A stretch of 64,000 nucleotides of DNA from Paenirhizobium cremeum. GTDB lineage: Bacteria; Pseudomonadota; Alphaproteobacteria; Rhizobiales; Rhizobiaceae. The notes beneath the pieces were generated by a model. It was given only the letters and a program-made list of their open reading frames with translations. It was not told the origin of the DNA and did not search any database. Positions within the stretch are counted from its first letter, which is position 1. Each line of letters begins with the position of its first letter. Made by a program: the position numbers and the translations under genes. Where the stretch lies: positions 372,001-436,000 of the forward strand of contig NZ_JAGGCS010000001.1 of the NCBI RefSeq assembly GCF_022884085.1. The letters are read 5' to 3'. Below, piece after piece: positions 20,322 to 29,149 of this stretch.

Positions 20322-22070
20322 TTAATAAGAAACGAGCAAGGCGGAGCCGTCTTCCCCGAATTTCGGTTCTACACCGAGAATTGCGGCGCTTCTGCGGATA
20401 ATCTCGGCGACCATGGGCGCCGCCGAGGTACCAGCGAGCGCTGCACCGTTACCCTTGTCGGTCTTCGGCTCGTCGATAACGGTCAGGACGACGTAACGGG
20501 GATTGTCGATCGGGAAAGCGGACAGGAAGGCGTTGAAATTCTTGTCGCCGACGTAACGGCCGTTGACGACCTTGTCCGCCGTGCCGGTCTTGCCGCCGAC
20601 GTTGAATCCCTCGACGCGGGCATTTCGGCCGGAACCCTTGACGCCGTTCCATTCGAACAGGAAGCGCATGTCCTTGCTGGTCGAGGGCTGGATGACCTGC
20701 TCGGCCACCTGATCCGCCTCCTCCTGTGTGCGCGGCAGGAAGGTCGGCGGTATGAGCTTGCCGCCATTCACCAGCGCAACGCCGGCGACAGCCGTCTGCA
20801 GGGGCGTCGTCGAGACACCGTGACCAAACGAGATCGTGATCGAGTTGATCTTCTTCCATTCCCGCGGCTGGCTGGGCATCGCAACTTCAGGCAGTTCCGT
20901 CCTCAGTCGCGCCGTCAGGCCGAGCTTGGCCAGAAACGCCTTGTGTGCTTCCGTTCCCACCATGTCGGCGATCTTCGCGGTGCCGATGTTGGAGGAGTAC
21001 TGGAAGATTTCCGGCACCGTCAGCACACGGTTCTTGCCGTGGAAATCCTTGATGGTGAAGCCGCCGATGCGGATGGGGTAGCGCGCATCCACCGTATCGT
21101 TGAGCGACACCTTGCCCTCGTCAAGCCCCATGGCGAGCGTGAAGGACTTGAAGGTCGAGCCCATTTCGAACGTGCCGTTCGACATGCGGTTGAGCCAGCC
21201 TTCCTGGGCGCTCGCCGCCGGATTGTTGGGATCGAAATCCGGCATGGAAACCATGGCGAGCACTTCGCCGGTATGAACGTCGAGAACCACGCCGCCGGCG
21301 CCCAGCGCCTCGAATTTCTGCATCGCAGCGGCAACCACATCGTGCACGATGTTCTGCACCCTGAGGTCGATCGACAGCTTTACCGGCTCGAGCGGCGTGT
21401 CGCTGGTCATTCCGAGTGCGCGGAGGTCCGCCATGCCCTGGTTGTCGATGTATTTTTCCATACCCGACATGCCGCGGTTGTCGATATTGACGTAGCCGAC
21501 GATGTGGGACGCAGTCGAGCCGCCGGGATAGAAGCGACGCTTTTCCGGGCGGAAGCCGATGCCGGGAATGCCGAGCGCAAGAATCTGGCTCTGCTGCTTC
21601 GGTGTGAGCTGGCGGCGCAGCCACTGGAAATGCGACTGCGGATTGGAGAGCTTCTTGTAGGTGCCTTTGATGTCGAGATCGGTCAGCACGGTCGCAAGCT
21701 TCTCGACCGCCTCGTCCGGATCGACGATCTTGTTGGGCTCGGCAAACAGCGAAACGGTACGGATATCGGTCGCAAGAACCTCGCCGTTACGGTCGAGGAT
21801 ATCGGGACGCGACGCCATCAGCCGGTCGGCCGGCAGGATGCTGGAAACGGTTTCCGGTTGCGCATAGCCATACTGCACCAGTCGTCCGCCGATGATGGCA
21901 TAGGCGACGGCGAAACCGGCGATCATCAGTCCGACACGCTTGCGCGCCATTTCCGTCTTGCGCTTGCCCGCTCCCTTGAAGGTTCCGTTCATCGAGGCGC
22001 CGGCGCGATGAACGTCGGCCGAGAAGTGGGCCTGGCTCTTCAACAGCATGATCCGAGAAAGAAAAGTCAT
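20322..22070 (-). CDS. ftsI: Septal peptidoglycan transpeptidase FtsI (PBP3)
   Basis: FtsI is the class B penicillin-binding protein that crosslinks septal peptidoglycan with FtsW. It has a basic cytoplasmic tail, one membrane segment (VGLMIAGFAVAYAIIGGRL), a dimerisation domain, and the transpeptidase domain with GSTFKSFTL (active-site SxxK), YSSNIGTAK (SxN) and VGGKTGTADKV (KTG). The length is 582 residues. The ATG shares a base with the ftsL stop (TGATG). Internal Met codons near residues 27 and 41 are possible starts because the first 25 residues are poorly typical. Confidence 0.97.
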   Translation of the reverse strand: MTFLSRIMLLKSQAHFSADVHRAGASMNGTFKGAGKRKTEMARKRVGLMIAGFAVAYAIIGGRLVQYGYAQPETVSSILPADRLMASRPDILDRNGEVLATDIRTVSLFAEPNKIVDPDEAVEKLATVLTDLDIKGTYKKLSNPQSHFQWLRRQLTPKQQSQILALGIPGIGFRPEKRRFYPGGSTASHIVGYVNIDNRGMSGMEKYIDNQGMADLRALGMTSDTPLEPVKLSIDLRVQNIVHDVVAAAMQKFEALGAGGVVLDVHTGEVLAMVSMPDFDPNNPAASAQEGWLNRMSNGTFEMGSTFKSFTLAMGLDEGKVSLNDTVDARYPIRIGGFTIKDFHGKNRVLTVPEIFQYSSNIGTAKIADMVGTEAHKAFLAKLGLTARLRTELPEVAMPSQPREWKKINSITISFGHGVSTTPLQTAVAGVALVNGGKLIPPTFLPRTQEEADQVAEQVIQPSTSKDMRFLFEWNGVKGSGRNARVEGFNVGGKTGTADKVVNGRYVGDKNFNAFLSAFPIDNPRYVVLTVIDEPKTDKGNGAALAGTSAAPMVAEIIRRSAAILGVEPKFGEDGSALLVSY

Positions 22071-22444
22071 CAGCGCTGCACCGATCCGGTTGTAATGAGA
22101 TCCGAGACGGGATCCGAACTCTTTTCGCCTTCCGCCACTTCAGGCTTCGGCACGTCGGCCTTCATCATGGGCAGTTCCACGGGCCTTGCGAGTTGCTCCG
22201 GCGAGGTCGGCTGAAGCTGCAGTTCCTGACCGTAGACCCTGATGAGCCGGTCGAGCCTGTTCGGCTGCGTCAACAGGGCCCAATCGGCCTTCAGCAATTC
22301 GATTGTGTCTTTCTCGAGCTTGATTTCGGCCTCGATCCGCCTGACTTCCTCGAGCTTGTTGTCGGTGTGATGCTTGATCTGATAGGTCACCGCCGCCGCG
22401 GCGGCCATCGCACCGATCATGATGAGATCGAAAGTCCTGAGCAT
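22070..22444 (-). CDS. ftsL: Cell division protein FtsL
   Basis: FtsL is a small bitopic divisome protein that forms a coiled coil with FtsB and FtsQ. The 124 residues show one N-terminal membrane segment (FDLIMIGAMAAAAAVTYQI), a charged heptad-like stretch (EEVRRIEAEIKLEKDTIELL) and a Pro-rich tail. Sequence conservation in the family is low; position between rsmH and ftsI is the main support. It is 3 bases after rsmH. Confidence 0.9.
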   Translation of the reverse strand: MLRTFDLIMIGAMAAAAAVTYQIKHHTDNKLEEVRRIEAEIKLEKDTIELLKADWALLTQPNRLDRLIRVYGQELQLQPTSPEQLARPVELPMMKADVPKPEVAEGEKSSDPVSDLITTGSVQR

Positions 22445-22447
22445 GGC

Positions 22448-23473
22448 TTATCCTCCGATCCTGTCGAGGCTGGCAAGGTCGGGCAAATCGAAGATCGAGA
22501 AATCCGGCTTCTCCGCCGGGGCCGTTGTGCGAATGCCGGCCCGAAGCTTGGCGGACCGCGCCCGTGGATTGATCTCCGCCTCGGCATCGCTGGCAGAAAC
22601 CATGCCCTTGCCCAGCGGCTCGAAAATCGCCGGCTTCGCCGTCAACATCGGCATATGACGGGAACCGGAGGCTTTGCCCGAACGCTCGGAGAAGAATTTC
22701 TTGACAATACGGTCTTCGAGCGAATGAAAAGTGACGACGACCAGTCGTCCGCCCGGCTTCAAAACCTTCTCGGCGGCAAACAACGCCTGAGCGAGTTCGC
22801 CCAGTTCGTCGTTGACGAAGATGCGCAACGCCTGAAAGACGCGCGTCGCCGGGTGGATCTTGTCCTTGGCCTTGCGCGGCGTAACGATCTCAATCAACCC
22901 GGCCAGATCGCGCGTGGTTCGAAACGGTTCTTCAGTCCGGCGCTTTTCGATGGCGCGTGCGATACGGCCTGCCTGCTTCTCCTCGCCGAGAAAGCCGAAG
23001 ATGCGGATGAGATCGCCGACCTTGGCGCGATTGACGACATCGGCGGCAGACACACCCGCACCCGACATGCGCATGTCGAGCGGCCCATTCTTCTGGAAGG
23101 AAAAGCCGCGATCGGCCTCATCGATCTGCATGGAGGAGACACCGATGTCCAGAACGACACCGTCGAGCCCGCGCGCCGGCGCAAAATCGGCCAGCCGGGA
23201 AAACGGCGTATGATGCAGCACGAGATGGCCGGCATGCGCATCGACAAGCGCCTGACCGCCGGCAATCGCCGTGGGGTCGCGATCGAGCGCGATCACGTCG
23301 GCGCCGGCACCGAGGATCGCCGAGGTATAGCCGCCGGCACCGAAGGTACCGTCGAGAATGACCTTGCCGGAGCAAGGCTCCAACGCCTCAAGCACTTCAC
23401 GGAGAAGAACCGGAATGTGGCGAACCGGTCCGCCTTCGGCATCAGTTGAACCTCCGCCTGAATTCGCCACCAT
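22448..23473 (-). CDS. rsmH: 16S rRNA (cytosine(1402)-N(4))-methyltransferase RsmH
   Basis: RsmH (MraW) is the SAM-dependent methyltransferase of 16S rRNA C1402. The start at 23473 gives [15 protein letters not shown] followed by the canonical [15 protein letters not shown] much longer open frame to 24115 runs antiphase through mraZ and is not real. The SAM loop is [15 protein letters not shown]; other blocks are [17 protein letters not shown] and [15 protein letters not shown]. The protein is 341 residues. It lies 14 bases after mraZ, the usual arrangement. Confidence 0.96.
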   Translation of the reverse strand: MVANSGGGSTDAEGGPVRHIPVLLREVLEALEPCSGKVILDGTFGAGGYTSAILGAGADVIALDRDPTAIAGGQALVDAHAGHLVLHHTPFSRLADFAPARGLDGVVLDIGVSSMQIDEADRGFSFQKNGPLDMRMSGAGVSAADVVNRAKVGDLIRIFGFLGEEKQAGRIARAIEKRRTEEPFRTTRDLAGLIEIVTPRKAKDKIHPATRVFQALRIFVNDELGELAQALFAAEKVLKPGGRLVVVTFHSLEDRIVKKFFSERSGKASGSRHMPMLTAKPAIFEPLGKGMVSASDAEAEINPRARSAKLRAGIRTTAPAEKPDFSIFDLPDLASLDRIGG

Positions 23474-23487
23474 TCCGTTTCCCCGTT

Positions 23488-23928
23488 CTATGGAGCCCGC
23501 AGCCCTCGCAGTCTGCGCTCCTCTCTTGCCGCCGCCTGCGCCTCGTGGAACGCCTGCGGCTGCCAAAGCTGAAAGTGATCCGAGCGCCCGACGAAACAGA
23601 CTTCCGTCGTGATGCCCGTAAAGTCCCGGATGAAATCCGTGACCATCAGACGCCCTTCGGCATCGAGCTTCATGAAGACGCCGCCGCCATGAACCAGCAA
23701 CGACATCTCGTTCCCGTCCCGGGAAAACGGATCTTCGTTCGAGATCTGCCGCTCGTACCGCTCCAGGACATCCGCCCCGCCGACGCTGATCGCCGGAAAC
23801 ACAAAATCCTGGAAGCAATAGAGCTCCTGGATATCGCGCTGCGCAAGCACGGAACGAAACACCGCCGGAACGGAAACCCGCCCCTTCGCATCGATCCTGT
23901 TTGTCGCATTGGACAGGAAGCGGCTCAT
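23488..23928 (-). CDS. mraZ: Transcriptional regulator MraZ
   Basis: MraZ is an AbrB-fold (SpoVT-like) DNA-binding protein that controls the dcw operon in other bacteria. The 146 residues contain two swapped-hairpin repeats, [16 protein letters not shown] near residue 10 and [17 protein letters not shown] near residue 86. It is the first gene of the cluster. Phased TGGG repeats about 180 bases upstream match the kind of site MraZ binds, which supports autoregulation. Confidence 0.96.
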   Translation of the reverse strand: MSRFLSNATNRIDAKGRVSVPAVFRSVLAQRDIQELYCFQDFVFPAISVGGADVLERYERQISNEDPFSRDGNEMSLLVHGGGVFMKLDAEGRLMVTDFIRDFTGITTEVCFVGRSDHFQLWQPQAFHEAQAAAREERRLRGLRAP

Positions 23929-24104
23929 GACGACAGACCGCTGCTCCCCTGAAACGAGGACCGACAGACGACCCTCCAGAACTCGAAAACCCGATCACCG
24001 CAGACACTTCAAAGCCACGAGCCGAAAACCTCTCCGCTTTCGCGGCCAGTTCGCCTTCAACCTTGAAAATCCGGACCTTCATCGATCCTTCACCGGTATG
24101 TGAA

Positions 24105-24138
24105 TGGGATATCATGGGACTACATGGGCGTCAATGGG
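24105..24138 (-). promoter_or_regulatory. MraZ box and candidate dcw promoter
   Basis: On the plus strand TGGG occurs at 24105, 24115, 24125 and 24135, each within ATGGG and exactly 10 bp apart. This matches the TGGGN-N5 repeats bound by MraZ in E. coli. On the minus strand a sigma70-like promoter, TTGACG (24134-24129), 17 bases, TATCCC (24111-24106), lies inside the repeats, so bound MraZ would block it. The leader to mraZ would be about 170 bases. Confidence 0.7.
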
Positions 24139-24300
24139 ACGAGGCATTTCCAAACCCTTCAGGGATTCAAATATTGATAAGCGGTTAAGCTTAACGAAGA
24201 GTTAGGAAAAGCCGCCGACATGGCGCTTTTTGATGCTCAAGCTTGACCGAGGCTTGAGGCGGAAGCGCCGAAAATACGACATTTTTTCAGGAGGTTAGAT

Positions 24301-24322
24301 TCCCCGCCAATAAAGGCGGGTC
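24301..24322 (-). terminator. Hairpin downstream of rnpB
   Basis: A perfect 6-bp stem CCCGCC (24303-24308) pairs with GGCGGG (24315-24320) around AATAAA, shortly after the RNA 3' end. A TTTT lies before rather than after it in the minus direction, so terminator function is uncertain. Confidence 0.4.
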
Positions 24323-24337
24323 GCGACGGCGGGAAAA

Positions 24338-24734
24338 TTGCCAGTTGGCCTGTAAGCCGGGTTCTGTATGGCTCCGGTTGCCCGGAACGTGGCAGCCATT
24401 CATCTGGGACAGCGTTTGCACGCTGCCTCGCGCAACCCACCCGGATGACTGGCCCGGAAACAGGCTGTAGGCGCTTGCGCGCCCCGCGTCATCCCTATTC
24501 GGTCTTGCTCCCGGTGGGGTTTACCGTGCCGTCCCTGTTGCCAGCGACGCGGTGGGCTCTTACCCCACCCTTTCACCCTTACCCTGCATGCAGGGCGGTT
24601 TGCTTTCTGTGGCACTTTCCCTGAGGTCGCCCCCGCCGGACGTTATCCGGCACCGTGTCTCCGTGGAGCCCGGACTTTCCTCACCCTACCGCCTTTCGGC
24701 ATTGGTAAAGCGCGGCTGCCCGGCCAACTGGCAC
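24338..24734 (-). ncRNA. rnpB: RNase P RNA (bacterial type A)
   Basis: This is the catalytic RNA that matures tRNA 5' ends. The 11-bp P1 helix is formed by GGCCAACTGGC (24722-24732) and 24340-24350. Reading the minus strand, the universal cores are present: GAGGAAAGTCCGGGCTCC near the 5' end, the ACAGGGAC and GTAAACCCC regions in the middle, and AGAACCCGGCTTA at the 3' end. The length of about 395 nt is normal for Rhizobiales. Several open frames on both strands here are spurious. End positions are estimates based on P1. Confidence 0.96.
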
Positions 24735-24813
24735 CGCGTCCTTAGACGAGCGAGCCCGCGAACGCCACCAAAAATGCAGGAACAATCAACAGAAAGAGCC
24801 GGATGATGAACAG

Positions 24814-26001
24814 TCAGAGAAAAACCGGCGCGAAAACCGGATCATAGGCCTCATCCACGATCCGCCCGTGAAGCATCAATTCCGCCCCCAGCCGCCCGAT
24901 CTCGTCGGAACTCTTGGCAGCGGCGCCACAGCCGCCCGTGAGAACTGCGATCCTGTCGCTGGCGAAACCGATCGCCGGGTAGTTGCCGGGCGTGAAGGAG
25001 GTGACGCAGGCGCCCATCGTCACCGGCGCTTTGACAAGTCCAGGCACGAGACCGTCGAGAATACGTTTGAGATGCCGGCGCGTGCTTTCCCGGCCGCCGC
25101 CACGGAACCAGGCGCGGATATCGGGTTCGGTCGCGAGACGCAGATCGTCGGGATCGCCGCCGATCTTCAAATAGGTCCTGCCGTCGGGATAGCGAACCGG
25201 CGGCAGCAGATAGATATGATCCACCGGTTCCTCGGGCTGATGGATCAGCGAGGGCATGCCCGCATAGGCATCGAGATCGGCATCCGCGATCTCGAAGAAA
25301 GCGACGGTCCGCCCATAAACCTTCAGATCAAGCGGACGCGGCAAGAGATTCTTCGCAATGGAAAATCCTCCGGCGGCCACCAGCGCCTTTTCACCCTTGA
25401 CCTCGCGCCCCCCGGCAGTCGTGACCACGACCCCGCCATCCTCTTCACGCACGGCGACAGCCACATCCGCGATCAGCTCGGCCCCGGCCTTCCGGGCAAG
25501 CTTCGATTGCGCCTCGACCAGCCGGCGAGGATTGACATAACCGGCGTTCCGCGCCTCGTAAACGCCCTCGCAGCCCATACCGAAACGGAAATAACCGAAG
25601 TGTTCGGCGAGCGCCCGATCGCTCAGGATTTCTGTGGGAACGGCGAGTTTCTCAGCCGCCGCACAGATATTGCCGACATAGGGATCGGCTCCCCCACGCT
25701 TCGGCCCGACGATCAGGCAGCCCGTCTCGTGATAGAATTCGACACCGCTTTCCCGGGCGATCTCGCCGTAACGGGCAATGGAACGGTTTGCGAGCCTCGC
25801 CCAGACCGGATCGGGATCGATGGTGCGGGTGATGCGCGCCTCGTCATAATGGCTGGCGAACACGCCGTCGTGGCTTGCAGCATCGGCCGGTTCATCCGGA
25901 CCGATCAGGAGGACACCGTCCGTCTGCGAGGCGAGATGCCGGGCGGCGGCAGCACCCATCATGCCGCGGCCGATAATGATGTGCCTGTAGATTTCAGCCA
26001 T
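24814..26001 (-). CDS. FAD-dependent oxidoreductase, sarcosine/N-methyltryptophan oxidase-like (DAO superfamily)
   Basis: This is a predicted flavoprotein oxidising the C-N bond of an N-methyl or other secondary amino acid. The FAD-binding N-terminus is HIIIGRGMMGAAAARHLAS. Near the C-terminus MGACVTSFTPGNYPAIG resembles the region of monomeric sarcosine oxidases in which a Cys binds FAD covalently; Cys332 is the candidate. The length of 395 residues fits the family. The substrate is unknown. A degraded partial copy of a similar gene lies directly upstream on the same strand. Confidence 0.85.
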   Translation of the reverse strand: MAEIYRHIIIGRGMMGAAAARHLASQTDGVLLIGPDEPADAASHDGVFASHYDEARITRTIDPDPVWARLANRSIARYGEIARESGVEFYHETGCLIVGPKRGGADPYVGNICAAAEKLAVPTEILSDRALAEHFGYFRFGMGCEGVYEARNAGYVNPRRLVEAQSKLARKAGAELIADVAVAVREEDGGVVVTTAGGREVKGEKALVAAGGFSIAKNLLPRPLDLKVYGRTVAFFEIADADLDAYAGMPSLIHQPEEPVDHIYLLPPVRYPDGRTYLKIGGDPDDLRLATEPDIRAWFRGGGRESTRRHLKRILDGLVPGLVKAPVTMGACVTSFTPGNYPAIGFASDRIAVLTGGCGAAAKSSDEIGRLGAELMLHGRIVDEAYDPVFAPVFL

Positions 26002-26072
26002 GCGCGCCTCGTCCTGAAATTACCTAATTATCGATCGTTTTCAAAATCCTGCCGGTACAGGCGGAATCATTT

Positions 26073-26417
26073 TCACAACAATACAGGCCGAAGCTCTTCG
26101 GCGAAATCGCTTTGGCGCAAGGCGCCTCCAGGAGCGGAGGTAAATTCGACATAGGGATAGGTGACGTGCGCGAGAGAGACAACGCGGCCCCCGCTTGTTG
26201 CCGGGAAAACGTCACGTCCCGGCATCCGCCGCACGGCGATGCGTTCGAGCTTGCGGGCCGCACCGTGCTGGCTGGCGAAATCAACCTGATGGGCCGGCCG
26301 GTCGGCGGGCTCTTCTTTGTCGATCAGCGCAACCCACCCTGCCCTTCAGCGTGAGGCGGCGAGCTGCCGCCCCATCATGCCTCGTCCGATCGCGACAAAC
26401 TCGAAATCCGTTGCCAT
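26073..26417 (-). pseudogene. Decayed N-terminal remnant of a paralogous FAD oxidoreductase
   Basis: From an ATG at 26417 the frame reads MATDFEFVAIGRGMMGRQLA, then reaches TGA after SR. It continues in the same frame with WVALIDKEEPADRPAHQ and VDFASQHGAARKLERIA. These parts line up with IIIGRGMMGAAAARHLAS, VLLIGPDEPADAASHD and VFASHYDEARITRTID of the intact gene downstream. Similarity is lost after about residue 60, and the frame stops at 26073. It is therefore a truncated relic with an internal stop, probably from tandem duplication or replacement. Confidence 0.65.
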
Positions 26418-26491
26418 GCACTTGTCCCCGGTTCCGGGGTTATCGATGGCATGGCAACCTTTCGCTTGCACGCCGTTGTGGCGTGCGGCGA

Positions 26492-27022
26492 TCAGGAGCC
26501 GATCAGCGCCTGAACCTTGCCGCAATAGCGCTTGGAAACCGGGTTCATGCGCTTCGCGCCATGACCTGCATTGTATTTGAGGATCGTCGAGCAGGTCCGG
26601 CCGTCACCCAATTCATGGGCCATGGAAAGATACTTCATGCCATAGCGAATGTTGGTCTCGGGGTCATAAAGACCCTTGCTCGAACCGGAATAGCCCATCA
26701 TACGGGCCGTCGCCGGCTTGATCTGCATGAGGCCGATCTCGCCTGCGCCGCCACGCGCCTTTGGATTGAAGTTGCTCTCGATGCGTACCACGGCATGGGC
26801 GAGCGCGACCGGTACGCCGTAGGTTTTTGCATATTTGGAAATCAGGCTGGTGTAGGGGCTGTTGGAAAAGGACGGCGCTGGATATCCCGCATCGCGCGTT
26901 GCCGTTTTGAAGGGAAGTTTGAATGTCTTTTCCTGTTGTTCCTTGTCACGGGCGGATGCCGACATGGAGGAGGACAAAAGAATAGCCAGGCATGCCGCAG
27001 CAGCAACAACACGTCTCATCAT
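26492..27022 (-). CDS. Secreted SLT-domain lytic transglycosylase
   Basis: This 176-residue protein has a Sec-type signal peptide (VVAAAACLAILLSSSMSASA) and one C-terminal transglycosylase SLT domain. Catalytic Glu82 lies in AVVRIESNFNPKA, followed by GEIGLMQIKPATARMMGY and a closing LKYNAGHG. It would cleave the MurNAc-GlcNAc bond of peptidoglycan with formation of anhydroMurNAc in the periplasm. Two Met codons are adjacent at the start; the first is used. Small SLT proteins of this type are also used to open the wall for secretion systems, but no such genes are nearby. Confidence 0.9.
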   Translation of the reverse strand: MMRRVVAAAACLAILLSSSMSASARDKEQQEKTFKLPFKTATRDAGYPAPSFSNSPYTSLISKYAKTYGVPVALAHAVVRIESNFNPKARGGAGEIGLMQIKPATARMMGYSGSSKGLYDPETNIRYGMKYLSMAHELGDGRTCSTILKYNAGHGAKRMNPVSKRYCGKVQALIGS

Positions 27023-27292
27023 GTGGAAGGTCAGTCTCCGAACCAGAGTAGCAAGGCGGATCGTCCTTTCCCTGGACGCAAATCGACCCTGTCCGCCTGT
27101 CCTGCCGGATCAGGCGCCGCACTTGCCCTCATCGTTGATATTTGCGATCGCGATCCGCGGATGCGGTACTCAGCGTCGCCGTTCAGCCCGCTCTTTAGAA
27201 CGGGGAAATTGGGAATTCATGTGGCGACGCAACAAATTGGCGTTTCCCGCGCTCGAAGTCGCCCTCAAAAGGGCGTTCGCGCCGGGCCGGAT

Positions 27293-28054
27293 TCAGGTGT
27301 AACGCGGCAGCGTGGAAAGCAGCCTGTGCAGCGTCTCAATGGTCGACATGTCGGCCACGCCGTCCACCAGAGCTGGCCGGAAATGCCGCTGGAAAGCGGC
27401 GATCACGCCTTCGGTCTTGTCCGAATATTCTCCAGTAATATCAACATCATAACCGTAAAGGGACAGCATCGACTGCAAGGCTTCTATCGGCTGGCCGCTA
27501 TCGCCCTTCTGAAAGAAACGGCCACCCGAGATCGGCACCGGTTCGACAAAATGCCCGACACCGGCCGCATGCAGCCTCCCCCAGGGAAAATTCTCGCCCG
27601 GATCGACCTTGCGAACCGGAGCGACATCGGAGTGTCCGAGCACCCGTTCCGGCCGGATATCGAGCCTCCGGCCGCAATCGCGACACAATTCGATGACCGC
27701 TTCGATCTGCTTGTCCGGAAACGGCGGAAGACCCTCGGGATGGCCTGCATTGGCGATCTCGATGCCGATCGAGCGCGAATTGATGTCCGTCTCACCGGCC
27801 CAGAAGCTCTTGCCCGCATGCCACGCACGGCGCTGCTCCGGCACGAGTTGCACCACGCGCCCGTCCTCATGCACGAAATAATGGGACGACACCTGGCTTT
27901 CCGGACTGCAAAGCCATGCAAGCGCCCCCTCCTCGGAAGGCATGCCGGTATAATGCAGGATAATCATATCGGGGCGAACACCGTCGACACGCTCGCCATG
28001 ATTGGGCGACGGCAGCACGCAGGCGGCCCGATAATCGGCGGTGAAAAGGCTCAT
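27293..28054 (-). CDS. N-acetylmuramoyl-L-alanine amidase (Amidase_2) with C-terminal peptidoglycan-binding domain
   Basis: This is an AmpD/AmiD-type zinc amidase that removes stem peptides from MurNAc or anhydroMurNAc. Zinc-ligand regions are MIILHYTGM (His34) and LGHSDVAPVRKVDPG. The substrate region has SSHYFVHEDGRVVQLV and RSIGIEIANAGH. Residues from about 180 form a PG_binding_1 domain (IEALQSMLSLYGYDVDITGE). No signal peptide is evident, which favours a cytoplasmic recycling role, although the binding domain would suit the periplasm. It overlaps the upstream DnaJ-like gene by 4 bases (ATGA). Confidence 0.9.
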   Translation of the reverse strand: MSLFTADYRAACVLPSPNHGERVDGVRPDMIILHYTGMPSEEGALAWLCSPESQVSSHYFVHEDGRVVQLVPEQRRAWHAGKSFWAGETDINSRSIGIEIANAGHPEGLPPFPDKQIEAVIELCRDCGRRLDIRPERVLGHSDVAPVRKVDPGENFPWGRLHAAGVGHFVEPVPISGGRFFQKGDSGQPIEALQSMLSLYGYDVDITGEYSDKTEGVIAAFQRHFRPALVDGVADMSTIETLHRLLSTLPRYT

Positions 28055-28788
28055 GCGGCGCGACGTGCCTTCTCGATCGCGGAATAGGCGGCATTGAGCT
28101 TCGCCATGCGGTGATGGGCGACTGCGTGAAACTCGGCCGGAACACCCCGCGCGTAGAGGCGATCCGGATGATGCTCGGCTGCGAGCGCCCGGTAGCGCTT
28201 GCGGATGGTCGCGAAGTCGTCGGACGGATGGACGCCGAGAACGCCATAGGGATCGCCGTCGAGATGCACGTGACGCTCGGTAATCGTCGCGAAGCGCTCT
28301 TCCGACACGCCGAAGATCTCGGCGATGCGCGACAGGAAGGCAAGTTCCTTCTCGTGCAACATGCCATCGGCCTTGGCGATGTGGAAAAGCGCGTCAACGA
28401 TATCTTCTAGAACCGGGCATTGCTGGTCGCAGGTCCGGCAAAGGTTCGCCAGCTTCTGCGCATAGGCCTCGTAGCCGGCCACGTCCTGGCGCGCGAGGTT
28501 ATAGAGCCGCGCGACGTTGCGCGCCTCTTCCGGCGGAAAATCGAAGATCTTGCGGAACGCGGCAACCTCGGCCTCGGACACGATACCGTCGGCCTTGGCC
28601 ATCTTGGCCGAAAGCGCGATGATCGCCACGGAGAAGGAAACCTTGCGTCGCGTTTCCGGATCGCCTTCGAAGGCGGTTCGAACCGCCTCGATCACCCCGG
28701 ACAGCACACTGCCCGCCGCGTCGCCGATAGCGCCCAGCAAACGATCCCATAACGAAGCTATCTGTTCGCAGGCGAAATCGAATAACAT
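28051..28788 (-). CDS. TerB-DnaJ domain protein (DjlA-like)
   Basis: This 245-residue protein has an amphipathic or weakly hydrophobic N-terminus, a TerB-like helical domain at about 45-150 (ALSAKMAKADGIVSEAEVAA and HIAKADGMLHEKEL, the paired acidic motifs), and a C-terminal J domain at about 175-240 with the HPD triad (AAEHHPDRLY). The J domain would stimulate a DnaK-type chaperone. It lacks the clear N-terminal membrane segment of E. coli DjlA. The ATG lies inside a 14-bp perfect palindrome (28786-28799) and has no convincing ribosome site. It is coupled to the amidase downstream. Confidence 0.85.
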   Translation of the reverse strand: MLFDFACEQIASLWDRLLGAIGDAAGSVLSGVIEAVRTAFEGDPETRRKVSFSVAIIALSAKMAKADGIVSEAEVAAFRKIFDFPPEEARNVARLYNLARQDVAGYEAYAQKLANLCRTCDQQCPVLEDIVDALFHIAKADGMLHEKELAFLSRIAEIFGVSEERFATITERHVHLDGDPYGVLGVHPSDDFATIRKRYRALAAEHHPDRLYARGVPAEFHAVAHHRMAKLNAAYSAIEKARRAA

Positions 28789-28799
28789 GCTGCAGCATG
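28786..28799. promoter_or_regulatory. 14-bp perfect palindrome over the start codon of the TerB-DnaJ gene
   Basis: CATGCTGCAGCATG is self-complementary and includes the CAT that is the minus-strand start codon. It could be a protein-binding site or a hairpin limiting ribosome access; chance is also possible. Confidence 0.3.
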
Positions 28800-29149
28800 A
28801 CCAAATCCCGCGGGAAAAAGCAAGACGGCCACCCCTTCGCGCGCATTAAACTTTATTCACGTTCCGTTCGGAATAACTGAAGCAAGGCCTCATCCCGCAC
28901 CCGCGTATCGCGCCAAAAGCACCTTTCAGACACCGGCCAACGCCGCGTCTTCTCCTTTTCCACAACACGCCGAACGCGCAGGTCCCGATTGAAACGATTA
29001 TATTCGCACCTGCGGTAGCATTCCCCGCTTATCGCTGCGAAATGCCCGGATTTCTTGAATTTTTCGCTTTACAGCTTGTTCCGACTATCGCATCCATTCG
29101 CCCGGAAAACCTTGTATTGACGGCGCCAAGGAATGCCGAAGGAGGACTG
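28800..29149. other. Divergent intergenic region without a gene
   Basis: This 350-base stretch separates the TerB-DnaJ gene (minus) from pfp (plus). I see no RNA gene, repeat or clear promoter, although it must contain promoters for both sides. An upstream extension of the pfp frame from 29042 is not family-like. Confidence 0.6.

Noticed and set aside
22448..24115. rsmH extended to 555 residues
   Set aside because: The extra N-terminal part runs in another frame through mraZ and the promoter; the conserved rsmH start is at 23473.
24237..24806. Small open frames in the rnpB region
   Set aside because: They lie over RNase P RNA, whose helices and conserved cores explain the sequence.
26195..28087. 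630-residue plus-strand open frame
   Set aside because: It crosses the pseudogene relic and runs antisense to the SLT and amidase genes; no domain.
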